Notes under the pieces: model-generated | Told to the model about the DNA's origin: nothing | What the model saw: the letters and a program-made list of their open reading frames with translations, nothing else | Databases searched by the model: none | In this document: positions 7,536 to 15,101 of the stretch, piece by piece | Numbering within the stretch: position 1 is the first letter of the stretch | How the letters are laid out: each line of letters begins with the position of its first letter | NCBI GenBank assembly: GCA_017470735.1 | Contig: JAFUYB010000007.1 | Span: forward strand, 1-62,641 | From: Lachnospiraceae bacterium | GTDB lineage: Bacteria > Bacillota > Clostridia > Lachnospirales > Lachnospiraceae | Direction of reading: 5' to 3' | Length of the DNA: 62,641 bases | Program-made: the position numbers and the translations under genes

Positions 7536-7585
7536 CGCAAAAAAACCCGCAAATAGCGGGATATTGCCCATATTGGGCAATATTT
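7536..7585 (-). terminator. Terminator plus second dyad at the element edge
   Basis: On the minus strand CCCGC-TATTT-GCGGG is followed by seven or more T (stem at 7,546-7,560), a textbook intrinsic terminator for the leftward element operon. Immediately upstream, ATATTGCCCA-TAT-TGGGCAATAT (about 7,562-7,584) is a second, perfect 10-bp dyad. It may be part of the terminator or a recombinase-accessory site. Confidence 0.75.
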
Positions 7586-7628
7586 CACTACTGCGAGCTG
7601 TCTTTCGATCAGATCACTCTATACGATT

Positions 7629-7976
7629 TTATGAAAGCTGAAATACCATAGCCTTGTGCCTGGTATCATATTCTCCCTTGTACCGATAAGTTGAGCCTTC
7701 TTTGAGATCGAGGCTCTCCATAAGTTCCTTTGTAAAGCCTGTGCTGTATATTCTGAAATTCTTATTTTTTTCGTGTGGAAAACCGTCAGGCACCTTAAAA
7801 GACATCACATCATTCGCCTCACAAGGTGCGACTGCGATAGAATCTTTCCTTTCACTGATAAGAAGGCGTATATAACTTGGGTAATTCAGCTCCCGTATCA
7901 CATCACTGCCGATGTTGATATAGTTGTCCTTTAGATTTATCCCGAGACAGGGATTTCTCTTCTTTATTTTATCCAC
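7629..7976 (-). CDS. Recombinase-associated domain protein (short form)
   Basis: 115 aa, unknown. It contains YIRLLISERKDSIAVAPCEA, a phrase that parallels RMAIVPCAEEE in the next gene, and ends with FTKELMESLDLKEGSTYRYK. That last part parallels the end of the domain in the neighbouring 289-aa protein (FLQAIYNMMGWSGQNRYKIL) and in the recombinase C-terminus. I read it as the smallest version of one shared fold. It is the last gene of the element operon, followed by a strong terminator. A DNA-binding role at recombination sites is only inference. Confidence 0.6.
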   Translation of the reverse strand: MDKIKKRNPCLGINLKDNYINIGSDVIRELNYPSYIRLLISERKDSIAVAPCEANDVMSFKVPDGFPHEKNKNFRIYSTGFTKELMESLDLKEGSTYRYKGEYDTRHKAMVFQLS

Positions 7977-8082
7977 ATGAACACCCCCAGCGGTTGTGGA
8001 GTTGATGTAACATTACAATTAACAGCAACAGTAATGTCATTTCTGCCTTTACAGTTAGCATTACTGCTACTTTTACCATCAG

Positions 8083-8952
8083 TTAGGATGTACCGGTCAT
8101 CGAAGCAGGATAATCCTGCTCCTCCCTGTCGCTTGTAGGCGCCATCACAAGCGCCGTAACTGTTTGCCTTGACTCAGCCGTCACTGGAAACGAAGCTCCC
8201 TGTCCAGAAGGCATGACAACATCAGCTACCGCTTCTGTAGAAATGCTGCCTGCCTCATCTTCTGCTATGGAATCACTGTAATGATCCACTTCCTCGAACT
8301 TCTCCTGCAGATGGCTCTGTTTATATTCCTCGTATGTCTGTCCGATACGGTCCTTATATTTATCAGGATAATTTTTTACCTGCCGTTCCTTTGTCTCCCC
8401 TGTCTTTTCGTCAACATATTTCTCTTTTCTGGGTTCAAAAGTGATCGCCTCTTCCATTTCAAAGACAAGGATTAGTCCCCTTTCGGAGTTTGCGACTCTT
8501 CCGAGGATCTTATACCTGTTCTGACCAGACCAGCCCATCATGTTATAGATCGCCTGCAGAAAATCCCGGGAGGAAATAGTCTTGTTCACCCACGCTTCGT
8601 CCTTTGCCCGTATCCTTGCCCACTCTACCGAGGCGCTCTCCTCTTCAGCACAGGGCACTATTGCCATTCGTTTTGTCTCTTTATTTACCATGGGCAGGAC
8701 ATACTGAACACCCTCAAACATGCGTATTGCAGCCATATTGAAGGTCATTTTCCCATCCTTTATGCTTACCGCAGGCTTTTTCAGCATGGAAAACTGTATC
8801 CGTGGAGGCAGCTCATACCCCTCAAAACTCTCGTATTCCAATTCCTGATTGCTCTCAAGCCTTGTCTTTACAAGCTCCCGGATGAGCATAAACTCCTTCT
8901 CGGACATTCCTTTCGGTTTTACTTCATTTTCTAACATTGTGCTGTCTGCCAT
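8083..8952 (-). CDS. Recombinase-associated domain protein (long form)
   Basis: 289 aa. Residues ~40-190 resemble the C-terminal part of the serine recombinase encoded directly upstream: EGYELPPRIQFSMLKKPAVS here against AGYQVPPGIMFLNQGMPALT there, followed in both by FN-A, a central AI region, and a W-S----YK--G segment. The last ~100 residues are low-complexity and Ser/Thr/Glu-rich. The start 16 bases after the recombinase stop shows they are one operon. No catalytic residues are evident; perhaps a recombinase partner or directionality factor (inference). Confidence 0.6.
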   Translation of the reverse strand: MADSTMLENEVKPKGMSEKEFMLIRELVKTRLESNQELEYESFEGYELPPRIQFSMLKKPAVSIKDGKMTFNMAAIRMFEGVQYVLPMVNKETKRMAIVPCAEEESASVEWARIRAKDEAWVNKTISSRDFLQAIYNMMGWSGQNRYKILGRVANSERGLILVFEMEEAITFEPRKEKYVDEKTGETKERQVKNYPDKYKDRIGQTYEEYKQSHLQEKFEEVDHYSDSIAEDEAGSISTEAVADVVMPSGQGASFPVTAESRQTVTALVMAPTSDREEQDYPASMTGTS

Positions 8953-8968
8953 AACGCCTCTTCCCTTG

Positions 8969-10960
8969 CTACATTGACATCAAAAGCCTGTTCAGTTCTT
9001 CCTGCAGTTCCTGTCTGCTGGGCAGCTCCCCGATGAGCGGATTGACCTTGACCTTTCCCTGCTGTCTGATATCCGACTCCGTGATACTGCCTATCTTCTT
9101 TTCCCTTTGCGCCTTAAGGTATGCGTGCATCCATATACGCTTTTCTGCCGCCGCTTTTTCTGATAATCCATCATGGTCATTTTCTTCCTGTACGGCTCCT
9201 GTTTCATCCGTCGTATATGGGATATATCTTATTGTCTCCCCGCTCCTTGCCTTTTCCCTTTTCCCGGTATGGATCAGCGGCTCATCTAATGAGAACACGA
9301 TCACTTTAGCATCGCCCCTGACCTTTGTTATCCCACGGAACTTAAAGCTGTACTTCTCGCTCCAGTGCAGGCTGTCATATAGGATGCCGCTAAAAGTCCT
9401 GCTCTCCATCTGCGTGACCATGTTTCCCTTATCCGTTATCCATCGGATAGCGTTCTGGGAATCCTGTGGGGCTTTTCTTATAATGACAGCCTGCATGATG
9501 GGATGATAGAACATCTCAATCCATTCACAATCGTCCAGCTTCTTACGGCAGGCCCTGTTAAATTTCACTGACTTTTTCGTAACCGTAAGTGCCGGCATCC
9601 CCTGATTTAAGAACATGATACCGGGAGGCACCTGATAACCGGCAAATGTATAGGACAAGACCTTCGGTCTTTCTTCTCCGCTCCATATCCGGATATCCCT
9701 GTACAACTCATTGAGTTCATCATCTGAATAAACGCTCTGGCATGTATCAAGATAAGTTTTCTGATCCATGCCTTTCCAATGCGGGGAAACACTGACAAAT
9801 CCCTTTAATGCCCCTTCTGATATGACCGTAAGTGACGGTATCCCGTTCTCCAGCCTGCCGCCGGATGATTTCATAAACTGTGCCGCCTTTGCCATTTCGG
9901 GAGTGACTATGCCTTCATGGTGTCCCGGTACATATGCCCAGTCCCTGGCTTCATTATTAGGTATCACGACCTTTTCCTTATAATCTATGCAGATTGTCTT
10001 TCTTGCTTCGAGGTCTCCCCATCTGCGCTCATTTTTCGTTAAGCCAATGATACTGCTTCCGCTCCAGTCCGTATTGCCCTTTAGCGACGGGCGTTCCTTT
10101 TCTGTGAGTGTCTTTGCAATCTCCGTACTGCTTATCCCAAGGATAAGGGCGATAAAAACATACTTGACCGTCTTAGCCTCTTCCTCATGGATGTATAGTT
10201 TCCCGTCTTTGTGCCGGTAACCAAGCAGGTCAAGCACCGGGTACTGCCCAGTACATATCCTCTGGTCAAGGGACAGGATCATACGACGGCTTTTATTCTG
10301 TGATTCCCAATCGGCAAGCATCGCATGCATCTGCAGCGCCTGCTCAGCCTCCGGGTTCAGTGTGTAGATATTTTCTGTCTCAAAATATACGCCGACCGGG
10401 TGTGTCGGGTTCATGGTGCGGAGCTTGCTGATATACGCAAGACACTGAGCCGTATTTCTTGCGAATCGGGACACACTTGTACAGAGGATCAGATCCATCT
10501 CCTGATTCCCTGCATCCTCCAGCATCTGTAAAAAAGCCGGTCTGTGCTTCACATCCGTACCGGAGCGTCCCTCATCACTATAGATCTTCAGCATATCCCA
10601 GTTCGGGTTCTCGCTGATCTTCTTCGTGTAATACTGCTCCTGATTTTCAATGGAAGTGGTCTGCGCCGTGTTCATCGTGCTGACCCGGGCATAGACAGCC
10701 ACGGTCTTATGGCTGTCATCCTTGATGTCCGGAGCCGGTTTCCCCTTGTGGAAATACTCGTTATCGCCGTTTGAACTGCGGACTCTCTCCCTGATATGGC
10801 TTCGCAGCTCCTCCCTCTGGTTATGTCGCTCCTGCCAGTCGCTGTTTTTACCTTCATCAAGCGGTGCCGTGTAAAGCTCGGACAGGTCTATATCCTCATT
10901 TACAGTGACATCCTCAATTATCTCGATCTCTTCCTCCGGGACATCCTTTTTATCCATCAT
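8969..10960 (-). CDS. Large serine recombinase
   Basis: 663 aa. An acidic N-terminal extension of ~85 residues precedes the resolvase catalytic domain: VAVYARVSTMNTAQ carries the nucleophilic Ser (~95), DEGRSGTDVKHRPAF and TSVSRFARNTAQCL complete the core. A recombinase domain with RMILSLDQRICTGQYPVLDLLGY follows. The C-terminal third (~430-600) lacks the usual zinc ribbon and coiled coil and instead carries the domain shared with the two downstream proteins. It overlaps the stop of the upstream gene by 4 bases. Role: cut-and-join integration/excision of this small element. Best candidate for the integrase of the unit that truncated the sugar transferase. Confidence 0.85.
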   Translation of the reverse strand: MMDKKDVPEEEIEIIEDVTVNEDIDLSELYTAPLDEGKNSDWQERHNQREELRSHIRERVRSSNGDNEYFHKGKPAPDIKDDSHKTVAVYARVSTMNTAQTTSIENQEQYYTKKISENPNWDMLKIYSDEGRSGTDVKHRPAFLQMLEDAGNQEMDLILCTSVSRFARNTAQCLAYISKLRTMNPTHPVGVYFETENIYTLNPEAEQALQMHAMLADWESQNKSRRMILSLDQRICTGQYPVLDLLGYRHKDGKLYIHEEEAKTVKYVFIALILGISSTEIAKTLTEKERPSLKGNTDWSGSSIIGLTKNERRWGDLEARKTICIDYKEKVVIPNNEARDWAYVPGHHEGIVTPEMAKAAQFMKSSGGRLENGIPSLTVISEGALKGFVSVSPHWKGMDQKTYLDTCQSVYSDDELNELYRDIRIWSGEERPKVLSYTFAGYQVPPGIMFLNQGMPALTVTKKSVKFNRACRKKLDDCEWIEMFYHPIMQAVIIRKAPQDSQNAIRWITDKGNMVTQMESRTFSGILYDSLHWSEKYSFKFRGITKVRGDAKVIVFSLDEPLIHTGKREKARSGETIRYIPYTTDETGAVQEENDHDGLSEKAAAEKRIWMHAYLKAQREKKIGSITESDIRQQGKVKVNPLIGELPSRQELQEELNRLLMSM

Positions 10961-11445
10961 AACCCGCTCCTGTCAATTTCCCTTTTTATTTCTGTTACCC
11001 ATTTATCATAATCCGCAGGATTAAGCGCGATGTAGTCCTTTGCCAATGTAAGGAGAGCCTCCTTCTGCTCATCTTCATTTTCTACCGTGTCTATGTGGTA
11101 TTGCTCGTCCTCCGTCACGATATCCACCCCGTTATCCAGTGTGAACAGGTAATGAGTAAGGTACATAAACTCCCGGTTGTTCGCTGCAATGTATCCCTTT
11201 GTCTGTGTAAAGACACAGTCAACCTCTCCGTTTCGGCAATCCTTTATCAGGCGGACCATCTCCGGTCTTTTCCTGATCTCTTTCTTCCCTGTGATATCCA
11301 CATACACACCATAAAGCTCATAATCAGGATCGTCCTTAAACTTTTTCTCGTAGTACCCTCTATGGTACTTAAGAGCCGTTTCCCTGTTCTTTTCCCACAA
11401 TTTTGCCAGTTTTACATAACCGGCAGCTTTCTTCTTTTCACTCAT
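10957..11445 (-). CDS. Resolvase-like protein lacking the catalytic serine
   Basis: 162 aa. It follows the serine-recombinase N-terminal fold. AAGYVKLAKLW stands where active enzymes have Y-R-S, so the Ser is replaced by Ala. GVYVDITGKKEIRKRPEMVRL matches the DEG-SG-RP helix, and VDCVFTQTKGYIAANNREFM matches the D-I----LSRFARN strand with its Arg lost. The DNA-binding half is absent. It should therefore be catalytically dead, perhaps a partner or regulator of the recombinase next door (4-base overlap with it). That role is inference; the missing residues are seen directly. Confidence 0.65.
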   Translation of the reverse strand: MSEKKKAAGYVKLAKLWEKNRETALKYHRGYYEKKFKDDPDYELYGVYVDITGKKEIRKRPEMVRLIKDCRNGEVDCVFTQTKGYIAANNREFMYLTHYLFTLDNGVDIVTEDEQYHIDTVENEDEQKEALLTLAKDYIALNPADYDKWVTEIKREIDRSGL

Positions 11446-12428
11446 GCCTCTTCTGTATCATGCAGTTTTTCCGAATGCCATCGCCATCCGTCCGCCGTCT
11501 TGACGGAATGGACATCAAGTGCCTTCTTCGCTTCATTCACGGTACGCTGCGATATGCCTATCGCCTTAAATCTGCTCAATATCTCTGAACACTGCAGGTC
11601 ATCTGCACTGAGCCATTCCAAAAGGAGTCCCTTTGCTTTCTCAAACTTCGCACCGCTCCTCTTTTTTGCCTGGTCTGCCACCTGTTCTGTTTCTTTCTCG
11701 ATCAGACCGATCCATTCAATATCGCCCTCATCGGTTATCTCAAAGCCAAAGTCACCGCCTCTTACCGTCAGGCTGGATTTGATATGGCGCAGAACCCTTA
11801 CCGATGAGCTTTCTTCCAGTCGGCTGACCGAAAGGACACTCCTTGCCGCAGCAGCGACATCAATACTTCCAAGACCTCTGTACAGGTCTTTCCCGCCCTC
11901 ATTCTTGTTCATATGACCGATAAGGATGATAGCGCAGCCGGTCTTTTCCGCAGCATTTCCTAATGCGGACAGCTTAAGCCGGATGTTATTTGATGCATCC
12001 TTGTCCCGCATGAAAAATGCCTGAATGGGATCGTACACTAATACCCTGGCACCGATATCTTCAATAGTTTCAATCAGGCTCTCTTCTTCAAGCCTGAAAT
12101 GATATTCATCCGTATCTTCGATAAATACGATATTTCTGCAATATGCACCATAACATACAAGGCGAGGCTTTATCGTATCCGAAGGGCTGTCTTCTGCCGC
12201 CTGATAGATGACCTTCACGGGTTCTTCTGCCGCCATGCCATCCGGCATAGGCTTTCCCTGCGACAGCAGGGAAGCCAGCTTTAACACAAGGGACGACTTG
12301 CCCTCGCCGGGATCGCCCTGTATCAGCGTGATCTTCCCATACGGCACATATGGATACCAGAGCCACTCAACCTTTGAAGCTTCAATATCTGCATAAATTC
12401 TTGTTGCTCCGGCAAGTCTCTCATTCAT
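11442..12428 (-). CDS. RecA-like AAA ATPase (RepA/AAA_25 type)
   Basis: 328 aa. Walker A is IQGDPGEGKSSLVLKLASLL (~residues 34-53), Walker B is RVLVYDPIQAFF, and a sensor-like ILIGHMNKNEGGKDLYRGLG follows. This is the signature of the hexameric RepA/KaiC-type ATPases found on plasmids and integrative elements. The C-terminal ~70 residues look like a winged helix (SEILSRFKAIGISQRTVNEA). First gene of the leftward element operon, divergent from the XRE regulator. It may drive replication or remodelling of the excised element. Confidence 0.75.
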   Translation of the reverse strand: MNERLAGATRIYADIEASKVEWLWYPYVPYGKITLIQGDPGEGKSSLVLKLASLLSQGKPMPDGMAAEEPVKVIYQAAEDSPSDTIKPRLVCYGAYCRNIVFIEDTDEYHFRLEEESLIETIEDIGARVLVYDPIQAFFMRDKDASNNIRLKLSALGNAAEKTGCAIILIGHMNKNEGGKDLYRGLGSIDVAAAARSVLSVSRLEESSSVRVLRHIKSSLTVRGGDFGFEITDEGDIEWIGLIEKETEQVADQAKKRSGAKFEKAKGLLLEWLSADDLQCSEILSRFKAIGISQRTVNEAKKALDVHSVKTADGWRWHSEKLHDTEEA

Positions 12429-12448
12429 ATAATCATATAACCGCCTTC

Positions 12449-12570
12449 ATTTAACTGTATGTGTGATTGTCGCCAATAAAACACACACAGTTTATTATAA
12501 TATGTTTCAAACTGGATTACAATATCGAAAAGTAGATTTTTTTTATGTTTTTACACTCACAGTTAAAGAA
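12449..12570. promoter_or_regulatory. Divergent control region with operator-like repeats
   Basis: Between the ATPase and XRE genes are three related sites: AACTGTATGTGTG (12,453-12,465, inverted), CACACACAGTTTA (about 12,481-12,493) and CACTCACAGTTA (about 12,554-12,565). They share CACA-CAGTT. The spacing around an AT-rich core suits a self-regulating XRE repressor controlling both directions. Confidence 0.55.
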
Positions 12571-12581
12571 GAGGTGCTATT

Positions 12582-12950
12582 ATGTCATATGAGATAGATT
12601 ATTCTGCCATAGGCATGCGTGTCCGTGCTGCCAGACAAAAGAAAAATATGAAGCAGGAGGAGCTTGCCAATGCTGCTGATCTCTCTGCATCCTATGTCAG
12701 CGGAATAGAAACAGGCAGGACAAAACTTGCCCTGCCAACCTTGATAACTATTGCCCACATCCTCGATACCACAGTGGACACCCTTCTATATGACAATACC
12801 CCTGTCCTCGTCACTGCATATGATGCCGAGGCAAAAGAGATACTGGATGACTGCTCTGCGGAGGAGCGGGATTTTCTTGTTTCTATGCTCCGTCATGCCA
12901 AGGATGAATTAAGGCAGAAAGGTCTCTCCCAAAAAACATCCCGAAAATAG
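12582..12950 (+). CDS. XRE-family transcriptional regulator
   Basis: 122 aa. Residues ~10-67 form a classic HTH-XRE domain (GMRVRAARQKKNMKQEELAN, then ASYVSGIETGRTKLALPTL), followed by a ~50-residue acidic helical tail. GAGGTG sits upstream of the ATG. The only rightward gene of the element, opposite the ATPase/recombinase operon. The CACACAGTT-like repeats between them are likely its operators. Probable role: keep the element's recombination genes off. Confidence 0.85.
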   Translation: MSYEIDYSAIGMRVRAARQKKNMKQEELANAADLSASYVSGIETGRTKLALPTLITIAHILDTTVDTLLYDNTPVLVTAYDAEAKEILDDCSAEERDFLVSMLRHAKDELRQKGLSQKTSRK

Positions 12951-12954
12951 ACTG

Positions 12955-13020
12955 CAATCTTGCAACCTTGCGCCAAAGCCCGCTTAATTGCTGGCTTCAC
13001 GGTGGTTTAAGGTTGCAAAA
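12955..13020. terminator. Long inverted repeat between convergent genes
   Basis: TTGCAACCTT (12,960-12,969) pairs with AAGGTTGCAA (13,008-13,017), with inner matches AAGCC/GGCTT. It lies between the ends of the rightward XRE gene and the leftward 124-aa gene, so a bidirectional terminator is the simplest reading; a recombination half-site is possible. Confidence 0.5.
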
Positions 13021-13030
13021 TTCTTTTAAC

Positions 13031-13405
13031 TTAATATTGCATCCTTGCCGTTGTCCTTATGCTTTTTGCAATCTTCGCATTTCCCATATAATCAGAAAAC
13101 ACACTTTGAAGATCCGGAACAGCCTCCTTATCGTATGTTTCGGGAACAAGCCTCTCCCATACTATCCGGTATTCCTTATCCATAATGGAGCGGAAATCAT
13201 CTTTTTCACTGTCGTCCCCAAGACGGGCCAGATTCCACGGCTTTGCTTCTGACAACAGCTTCACAAGATTTCCGCAGGCTGCCTCCAAAAGATATGCTTC
13301 CCGGTCACTGTCCTTTAAAGACTCCAGATACAAAAGTGTCCCGTATGCGATGATACGGTCTGTTATGGTGAGCCGATACCGGCTCAGGTCAATGTCTCTA
13401 ACCAT
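13031..13405 (-). CDS. Unknown protein downstream of the truncated recombinase
   Basis: 124 aa, mostly helical and charged, no recognised family. It starts inside the end of the recombinase gene (8-base overlap), so they are one transcription unit. The phrase SEAKPWNLARLGDDSEKDDF is distinctive. It probably belongs to the older element represented by that recombinase. Confidence 0.55.
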   Translation of the reverse strand: MVRDIDLSRYRLTITDRIIAYGTLLYLESLKDSDREAYLLEAACGNLVKLLSEAKPWNLARLGDDSEKDDFRSIMDKEYRIVWERLVPETYDKEAVPDLQSVFSDYMGNAKIAKSIRTTARMQY

Positions 13406-15062
13406 GATCGTCCTCCTTTAAGCTTTCCTCACCCTCTCCGCAGTCTGACAGCAGTTCATCCACAATGATATTATGGCGCTCCACCGCTTTCGATATGAAG
13501 TCAGCGCATTTCAGCTTCACCTCTATCCTGTCCTTGTCATACACATAGATAGTATCTATAAAAGCATCCACCATTTTCTTTGTAAGCTTGCCCTGTTTCG
13601 TCTCTGTGCAGGCGATATCCTTAAGCCGCTTGACTTCATTGCAGATCCCATCATCATACTGTACAAATTCCTTCGCCTGTTCATATTCCTGCGTCAGCCT
13701 GTCGATCTCCAGTGTCAGCTTTTCCTTTGTCTTCATATAACGCTCTGCTGTGATCTGTCCCGAAGCATATCCTTCGTACTGCCGTATCCTCTCCTGCCGC
13801 AGGATCTCTATCTGATCCTTTGCTTCCCTGACCTTTTTCTCATAGTCCGGACGGATACCCCTTACCGCATCACCGACGAGACCATCCAAAAGCTTCAGAT
13901 CCTTATAATAGCCTTTGACTGTCCGGTACACGGTCTCTTCGATATGTTTTATGGAAACCTTTTGCGTATTGCATTTGGAATACCGTCCGGTGTTCTTTGC
14001 ATGGCTGCAATAACAGCTTTCCTCGTAGGTCGTGACGCTGTAGTTCATCATCAGCTTGCAGTTGCCGCACCTTATCTTCTTTTTTAAGACAAACTGGAGC
14101 GGGATGATATAATCGCTTTTCTTGCTGTTCTTTATGATATCCTGTGCCTTTTCATATGTCTCCCTGGATACGATCGGCGTATGGGCATTTTCCCGGATGA
14201 ACCATTCCCTCTCCGGTATGTGCTTCGTCTCAATGCCCATATGGACGCTTTCCCGCTTATGGTTTACGGATGCGCCTGCGTATTCCTGCCTGCGGATCAT
14301 CACCCTGAGCTGCTCCACATTCCACAGATCTTCCTTATCGGAAACCTTCCTGTAGTAATTCTTTGTCCCTTTCCGCCTGTGATATTTATTTGGCGTGTCA
14401 ATCTTCTTTGCGTTCAGCTCGTCCGCTATCATGTGGAGGCTCCAGCCGGAAGCAGCCCTGTCAAATATCAGCCTTACCACTTCCGCTGCCTCGTCATCCA
14501 CGATCCATTTTTCCTTCGTCTCTGGATCGCTCCGGTAGCCATAGGGCATGACACCATTCGTTGATATGCCCTGCTTCCATTTTGCACGGAAAGCGCTCTT
14601 TATTTTTTTTGAAAGGTCGGCACTGTACATATTGTTGACGATGTTGTTTATCGCCACATCAAGCCCTATGACATCGCCCTCGTGGTTCTTGCTGTCATAA
14701 TAGGAATTGACAGCGATCACACGCACTCCGAGCGTCGGGAATATCTGCTCCAGATAATCCCCCACATCAATATAATTCCTTCCGAGCCTTGATAGGTCTT
14801 TTACGATAATGGCATCGATCCGCCCCTTTTTCGCTTCCTCGATCATCGAAAGGAAGGCTGGTCTCTTAAAATTCGTCCCGGTGTACCCGTCATCTAAGTA
14901 GTATCCCAAAGCGATACAATTACATTTTGCCCCTACACTTTTTAATTTTGCCTTGAACCTTTTAACTTTGCCCCTATACCTTTTGATTTTGCCATACTTT
15001 GTAATTTTGCCTCGCTCTGCTGTTGCCGTACATTTTAATTTTGCATAGAGAAAGCCGGACAT
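13398..15062 (-). pseudogene. Large serine recombinase missing its catalytic N-terminus
   Basis: From about 14,920 downward the frame is a normal large serine recombinase: YYLDDGYTGTNFKRPAFLSM, VKDLSRLGRNYIDVGDYLEQ, a recombinase domain, a zinc ribbon (CGNCKLMM...C...C) and a coiled coil. The ~55 residues before that are not recombinase but a translation of the GCAAAATTAAAA repeat array, and the YxRxS catalytic segment is absent. The gene therefore lost its 5' end exactly where the prophage begins. An ATG at 15,062 inside the phage terminator opens the frame by chance. It cannot recombine DNA by itself. Confidence 0.75.
14925..15047 (-). repeat. GCAAAATTAAAA direct-repeat array at the prophage junction
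   Basis: On the minus strand six imperfect copies of (G)GCAAAATTAAAA are spaced about 18-34 bases apart, e.g. GGCAAAATTACAAAGTAT, GGCAAAATCAAAAGGTAT, GGCAAAATTAAAAAGTGTAG. The array separates the prophage terminator from the decapitated recombinase. It is the most likely attachment region. A weaker match, GGGCAAAGGATAC, occurs near the right edge (about 62,588-62,600). Confidence 0.6.
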
Positions 15063-15086
15063 CTCGCAATCCGCAAGGTGTCCGGC
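15048..15086 (-). terminator. Terminator after the prophage recombinases
   Basis: On the minus strand GCCGGACA...TGTCCGGC forms an 8-bp stem followed by TTTCTCT, 16 bases after the stop of the second recombinase. It is probably the last base-pairs of the prophage on this side. Confidence 0.6.
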
Positions 15087-15101
15087 CGTGTTCTGCTCCC
15101 T

